Assembly (NCBI RefSeq): GCF_030272615.1
Contig: NC_081411.1
Location: 159,603,471 to 159,667,470, forward strand
Direction: 5' to 3'
Origin: Cryptomeria japonica
Taxonomy: Eukaryota > Streptophyta > Pinopsida > Cupressales > Cupressaceae
DNA length: 64,000 bases
Made by a program: the position numbers and the translations under genes. The notes beneath the pieces are model-generated. The model was not told the DNA's origin. It did not search any database and saw nothing but the letters and a program-made list of their open reading frames with translations. Of the stretch, positions 59,301 through 64,000 are shown one piece after another (within the stretch, counting starts at the first letter, position 1; every line of letters starts with the position of its first letter).

Positions 59301-60515
59301 ATGATTTACTGCTTCAGTAGTTATATCCTTTTGATCTTCCAGAAGTGTACCATTATTACTCATGATCTTGAGAATACTGTTAGTGTTCCTCCTAATTTTT
59401 GTACTGTTGTGGAAGAACTTAGTGTTCCTATCCCCATTTTGAAGCCAATTCTCTCTAGACTTCTATTTCCAAAATACTTCTTCTTTTGTTAACGTATCCT
59501 CATATTTCCCGAGAAGCTCCTTTTCTTTGAGGAAGCTATCTTGATCCATTCCAAGTCTAAACACTTTTTCATTAAGATCTGCGATTTCTTTTTCTAATGA
59601 TATTTTGGTTTCAAAAATGTTTCCAAAAACTTCACTATTCCATTCCAGTAACTTGCTCTTGAGATGTTTCAGTTTATTTACCAGGCAAAACATCTTTGAT
59701 CCCTGGAAACTTACCTCAGACCACCACCTGGAGACGAGATCATAGAACTCTGGATTTTGCATCCACATTTTTTCAAACTTAAAAGGGCAACATCGCGGTG
59801 TAGCCTCTCCCTCAATATTAAGAATAACAGGATAATGGTCAGATCCTGAAGATGGGAGAAGCGAAGCTGAGAGGTTAACCGTTAGATCGCTCAAGTTCCC
59901 TCTAAAAAGGAATCTATCTAATCTCTCAGCGATTTGTGTAAATCCTGATCTTCTATTGTACTAGGTATACACACCATTACTTGTTTCTATATCTATCAGG
60001 TTGTTATGAGCAACCCACTCTCTAAAGTCTTTTAAGGACTGCGGTTCCCTACGAATACCACCCTTTTTTTCTGATAAATTCAGGATGGCATTGAAGTCCC
60101 CTCCTAGAATAACAGGGGAGGAGATATCTAACCCCATCATAAATGAGATTTCTGACCAGACCCTGCGCTTTCCGACATCCGGGATTGGGCCATAAATGTT
60201 TATTAGGGTGAATGTGAGATTGCTATGTTTGCTCGTTACCTTCCCTAATAGCCAATTTCTATTACCTGCTATAGGATGAAAAATAATACTCCGCGGATTC
60301 CAAATTATTCCAATACCACCAGAAGCTCCCCTGGCTTCCACAAATTCATAGCAAAGAAGACCTAATTTCCTTTTAAAAGCCTCAGCTTCAACCTGGGCTA
60401 ATTTAGTTTCTTGTATGAGAACGATGTCATGTTTCCATTTTGTAATGTTGCGTCTAATTAGACGCTGTTTGTTAGGGGCATTCATGCCCCTAACATTCCA
60501 TGAAGAGATTTTCAT
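56301..60515 (-). pseudogene. LINE ORF2 (endonuclease, RT, RNase H), two nonsense codons
   Basis: About 1404 codons in one frame from the ATG at 60513-60515. The AP-type endonuclease (1-225) keeps SSWNVRG, IQETK, GGDFN and GSDHYP. TAG at 59961-59963 replaces an expected aromatic codon, and TAG at 59463-59465 follows FWK. RT (about 440-720) has LIPKKE, IKLDIKKAYDRVDW, RGIRQGDPLSPFLF and FADD. A Cys/His motif CPLCESEEENVDHLLLNC follows near 1110. C-terminal RNase H (about 1260-1390) has NFDGAARGNPG, NLAEFSAL, EGDSSL and IADKLAN, with its four acidic residues present. The protein performs target-primed reverse transcription. The frame is otherwise open. The ATG overlaps the TGA of ORF1. Confidence 0.9.
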
Positions 60516-62023
60516 GGGGCCGTGGGAAGGCCCTTCCCCTTCCCAGCATCAAAGAAGGCTGTTAATTTGCCTTGGTCTTTTGCATTACCATCCTGCAGTC
60601 TTAATTCGCTCAAAGATTTTCTGCCTCTACTTTTAGCTTCTCTAGCGCAGTCAGGAAAGTTTTTCCCGTCATATATGTTTTTTATCCCTAAGGTTTGCTG
60701 GGAAACTATCACTCCATCTCCAACATCCTCTCCCATTTGGGACTGAGCTACTGTGTAGTCATTGACAGGAATAGGTATAATGTCTCCTACCCTATTCACA
60801 ATATTTTCTTCCTCTTCCATAGAAGACAAGAGTTCCTGAATTAGGAACCTCTTCTCAGCTTCCTCTTCCGGGGAAAGATTTTCAACTACGTTATTGTCGA
60901 ATGTCTCAAGAACAGCAGCCATTCTAGATGTCATTTCATCTAGCTCTGCCTCATTATCTTGTCCCAGATTTTCGACTGACTTTGATTCAGATGGAAATTT
61001 CAATGAATCCACCGAATCGGAGATTCTTTTTGACATCTCCACTAGGGCATCATCTTTTATAGAATTTGCCTCATCTATAATTTTATCCAGATCACTAATG
61101 TTACTGGATTTATTGTTATTATTTTCCTCAGTGTTAGCCACAGGAGGGCAATTATCATGTGTGGGGGATGCATTTGATGTGATATTTTTATTCTGATCTG
61201 GGAGAGGGTTATCCCTTTGCTCGATACTATTAATCAGAACTGGGCATGTTTTCAGTCTTATATCGGATTCATTTATAACCCCATCATAGAAGGTGGGATG
61301 AATGCTCCACTCCCCCCTGCTCGATACTAGCATGGTGGGTTCTAAGACCGTAGATTTAATGTCAGATTCAACTAAGATTTTGATATTCTTGTTTAAAACC
61401 TCTTTTCCTAGTCCTTCACAGCCCAGAAAAGAGCCAAACTGTTCCCCTATATATTCTAAGATTTTAAAATCCAAATATTCGACTGGTAAAGGACCCAGAT
61501 TAATCCATCTAGGGCATTTTTTAACATTCTGTGAGTGTGGGTCAAAATTCGGTTTCCATTCACATCTAAAAAATCCATAGCCTTTGTACAGTTTTACCTT
61601 ACCATGGAGAATATCATTCTTTGTGTTTTGATTATCACACAAGATTGCAAGAAAATTATTTTCCAAGATAGAGATACTTACCTGTCCCGGGTATTGGGCC
61701 GTCCACCAATCGATAATTTTTCCTGAATCTTCTCCTATTCCTGCCCATTTTGCAAAAACCCCACATTCGCTATATAATTTGAATTGGGGTTCCATTAAAT
61801 TTGCCGGGATATTACAAATTCGCCTCGGCCTTATTCTGGGTTTTGGCTCAAAATATCTTACTTTCCCGAGCGGCACCATGTTTGCCCCAGTTGCCGGATA
61901 TTGGTTCGAGGCTGTGGTTTTATGCCTATCGAAGATAAAAGACAACTTTCTACTTTCGCCCATCTTCTTCTTGGCAATTTTCGATCGAGCGACTTGCCAA
62001 TTTCCGTTGGAGGGAAGTGACAA
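60512..62023 (-). CDS. LINE ORF1 (DUF4283-type RNA-binding protein, 503 aa)
   Basis: Intact frame from ATG to TGA. The N-terminal third is basic (RSKIAKKKMGESRKLSF); about residues 90-240 form a DUF4283-like domain (FLAILCDNQNTKNDILHGK, GYGFFRCEWKPNFDPHSQ, KCPRWINLGPLPVEYLDFKI). The C-terminal half is acidic and low complexity (NTEENNNNKSSNISDLDK, LSPEEEAEKRFLIQELL). I see no CCHC knuckle, which many plant L1 ORF1 proteins have after this domain. It probably coats the LINE RNA. Its TGA shares ATGA with the ORF2 start. Longest frame with clear family features; the next internal Met is much further in, so this start is preferred. Confidence 0.85.
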   Translation of the reverse strand: MSLPSNGNWQVARSKIAKKKMGESRKLSFIFDRHKTTASNQYPATGANMVPLGKVRYFEPKPRIRPRRICNIPANLMEPQFKLYSECGVFAKWAGIGEDSGKIIDWWTAQYPGQVSISILENNFLAILCDNQNTKNDILHGKVKLYKGYGFFRCEWKPNFDPHSQNVKKCPRWINLGPLPVEYLDFKILEYIGEQFGSFLGCEGLGKEVLNKNIKILVESDIKSTVLEPTMLVSSRGEWSIHPTFYDGVINESDIRLKTCPVLINSIEQRDNPLPDQNKNITSNASPTHDNCPPVANTEENNNNKSSNISDLDKIIDEANSIKDDALVEMSKRISDSVDSLKFPSESKSVENLGQDNEAELDEMTSRMAAVLETFDNNVVENLSPEEEAEKRFLIQELLSSMEEEENIVNRVGDIIPIPVNDYTVAQSQMGEDVGDGVIVSQQTLGIKNIYDGKNFPDCAREAKSRGRKSLSELRLQDGNAKDQGKLTAFFDAGKGKGLPTAP

Positions 62024-62257
62024 GGCTTATGTTTTTTTTGCCCTAATTTCATCGTTTTTCCCAAATGCGCCCGTTCTGTAAACCGAACGCCTTTCGTTTG
62101 TTGCAGGGAATCCCTTACATGGCGGACTGAATACCGTGATGCTCCTCGGGCGCGTGGTGAAGACTTGTCTACAACCCCCCGCCGAAAACCTTGCCAAGTT
62201 CGCTGAGAAATGATTTCGCATTTCGCCAAATAGCATAGCAGAGCTTCATAAAACCCT

Positions 62258-62274
62258 ACTACAATATAATTTTT
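62258..62274. other. Right target-site duplication of the LINE
   Basis: ACTACAATATAATTTTT, at the LINE 5' end; identical to the left copy. Confidence 0.9.
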
Positions 62275-62768
62275 ACATTATGTAATTTTTATCTTTTATT
62301 ATATTATCACTAAAAATTCAAAAATAAATTAAAGACTAAAATCTAAATTAAAAAGCAACTTCAAAAAAAAATAAAAATTTAAATCTAGATTTTAAATAAC
62401 TTTTAATTTAAAAACTATGTTTTCAAATCTAGATTTAAAAGAAATTTCTATTTTTATTTATTTTTCATAATCATTTCATATTCTAAAAACCATAACTTCT
62501 AATTTAAAAAACTAGCATACCTATATTTTATATATTCGAAGTTTCTTTTAAATCTAGATTTTAAAAAACTTCTAATTTAAAAAATTATGTTTTTAAACCT
62601 AAATTTAAAAAATATGTTTTTAAATCTAAATTTAAAAAAAAATTCTATTTTTTTTTTCATGCAAATCATTTCATATTCTAATTATATTTTTTAATGATTT
62701 TATATTTTACAATTACTCAATTTCCTTCATCACCAATTTACAATTTATTTTTAAAGCCTTTGTCTTTG
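62275..62768. other. AT-rich spacer with AAATCTAGATTT-type repeats
   Basis: Short phrases (AAATCTAGATTTTAAA, CTTCTAATTTAAAAA) recur in direct and inverted form. No gene. It is the gap between two LINE 5' ends. Confidence 0.5.
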
Positions 62769-62769
62769 A

Positions 62770-64000
62770 ATGGCGGAGCAGAGCGGGTTCTCTGGCTTCC
62801 GGAGACATGAGGGTTTCAATTACAGAGGCGACACAGAGAGAAGATGGCCTTTCAGGAGAAATCATAGTCACAGATGGAAGGTGAGTAGCTAGCAAACACC
62901 GTTACAAGGCCCTTGGTCATGCAAGGCTCCGGGGAATTCTAAGTCTTGGAACAAAAGAAGAGAAGAGGGTCCCAAATCACCTTGGAAACAAAAGGCAGAT
63001 TTCTTTCGGGGATATCGTGATTTTGGATCCAGCCCTAAAGTGGACTTCAGGACGATGCATGAGAAATTCTGGCGGCCAAAGATATCTTCAGAAGCAGCGA
63101 AGGTCCTAGAGGTAAACCCTAATGCCGAAATAAGTAGAGTTATGAAAATTGAGCTTTCAACTGATGCATGGAAGGACTCTCTCAGCTTTTTGACAGACAA
63201 AGGCCTTTTTGTTAAATGGGGAGGAATATGGCTGACCTTCACCAAATTTAGGAACTGGTGTAACAAAAACTGGGGGGAAATCATGGACCTAAAAACATTG
63301 GGCAGTGGTTATTATTTAGTAGTCTGCCCAACAAATCAGGATAGAGATTGGATTTTAGAAAATGGCCCCTTTTTTATTGAAGGGAAAGGTTTAAACATAA
63401 CAACTTGGACCCCAAATTTTAACTCATGGGAAGCTTCAATAGAAAAAACCCTCATTTGGATTAAATTATCAGGTCTGCCTTAGGAGTATAAGGATGCAGA
63501 AACTCTCAAACAAATAGGTAACCACTTGGGGGAGTATGTAATGTCGGAAGAGCTTGTAGACCCATCTGATTTCAACATGATTTCAAGACTATGTGTAAAC
63601 TGGCAGATAGTTCATAACCTGTTGGATACCCTAGAAATTAAAACAAGGATGGGGATTTGGAAACAAAAAGTTATGCTAGAGGAAGACATGGAATCATGTG
63701 CTAAATTCACTAGCAAATCCACCGGGTTTCTGCAAGAAAGAAATAAAAGGCAAAGAAATAATGCAAAAACATCTGGAGAAAGAGATTATTAGATTGTCTG
63801 AAGGTTATTATGGATAATTTCAGTGGAATGAAATAGACTGGGAGATTAAATCACTTGCAAAATATAGTGGAAACTGTGCAGAGGGAGTCCAGATGGACAT
63901 AGTCGACTATCAGAAGAAAATCATTGATGAGACTTTTATGGAAGAGGCTCAATCTTTCACTCAAATCAATAAGGAAATGGGGCCAGAGAACCTTAGTGTA
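62770..64000 (+). pseudogene. ORF1 of a second LINE (DUF4283), degenerate, cut by window edge
   Basis: Starts at ATG 62770-62772 (MAEQSGFSGFRRHEGF). The same frame continues past TAG at 62890-62892 and TAG at 63481-63483 (where Gln is likely, as in SGLP.EYKDAET). The DUF4283-like core is clear: FVKWGGIWLTFTKFRNW, GSGYYLVVCPTNQDRDWILE, GPFFIEGKGLNITTWTPNF, IEKTLIWIKLSGLP, LKQIGNHLGEYV. Near 63770 the reading shifts to KEIIRLSEGYYG and onward. It belongs to a different subfamily from ORF1 at 60512-62023 and runs in the opposite direction. The remainder lies to the right of the window. Confidence 0.8.

Larger units (their letters stand above)
54467..62257 (-). mobile_element. Near-complete L1-type LINE (about 7.8 kb)
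   Basis: Minus strand: 5' UTR, ORF1, ORF2, long 3' UTR, then an oligo-A tail (T-run at 54462-54470). The 3' end reads GGCTTCGGCCTTTTATCGAT before the A-run. Flanked by perfect 17 bp target-site duplications. Few lesions; likely one of the youngest insertions in the window. Confidence 0.92.

Overview
This window looks like nuclear DNA of a land plant. It has plant-type Ty1/copia and Ty3/gypsy chromovirus proteins with initiator-Met-tRNA primer sites, an L1-type LINE with a DUF4283 ORF1 and an RNase H tail, and an RPA1-bearing Helitron. The long AT-rich spacers and the density of old nested LTR elements suggest a large genome such as a gymnosperm; that is inference, not shown. I recognise one intact host-type gene, an intronless RING-H2 protein (24113-25054), and one broken paralogue of it (3901-6626). 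Nearly everything else is mobile or repetitive.

Layout. 0-3.7 kb: two minus-strand copia elements, one nested in the other. 3.9-6.6 kb: RING-H2 pseudogene split by a 1.78 kb solo LTR. 7.6-20.2 kb: gypsy chromovirus B, whose 5' LTR was the target of a second chromovirus A (7984-14432); A carries an inverted mosaic patch between gag and pol and has lost its RT catalytic core. 20-24 kb: unrecognised, AT-rich. 24.1-25.1 kb: intact RING-H2 gene. 26.6-27.4 kb: tandem duplication. 27.4-36.7 kb: degenerate minus-strand Helitron, ordered RPA1-like gene, DUF6570-like/Rep, Pif1-like helicase, with an AT-rich minisatellite in the middle.

38.3-52.3 kb: a compound of diverged repeats. It includes 1.4 kb tandem units with CA microsatellites, short cassettes bordered by splice-like motifs in both orientations, a 4.35 kb solo LTR (40989-45336), a 1.16 kb TIR element (47474-48637) and another solo LTR (50954-52114). 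53.1-54.5 kb: solo LTR. 54.5-62.3 kb: a nearly intact LINE on the minus strand, with 17 bp target-site duplications and only two stop codons in ORF2, inserted at the edge of that solo LTR. 62.8-64 kb: the start of a second LINE on the plus strand, head to head with the first.

The genes do not form a pathway. The window is best read as layers of insertion whose order can be recovered from target-site duplications. All boundaries, motif calls and difference counts were read by eye; no alignments or searches were run.
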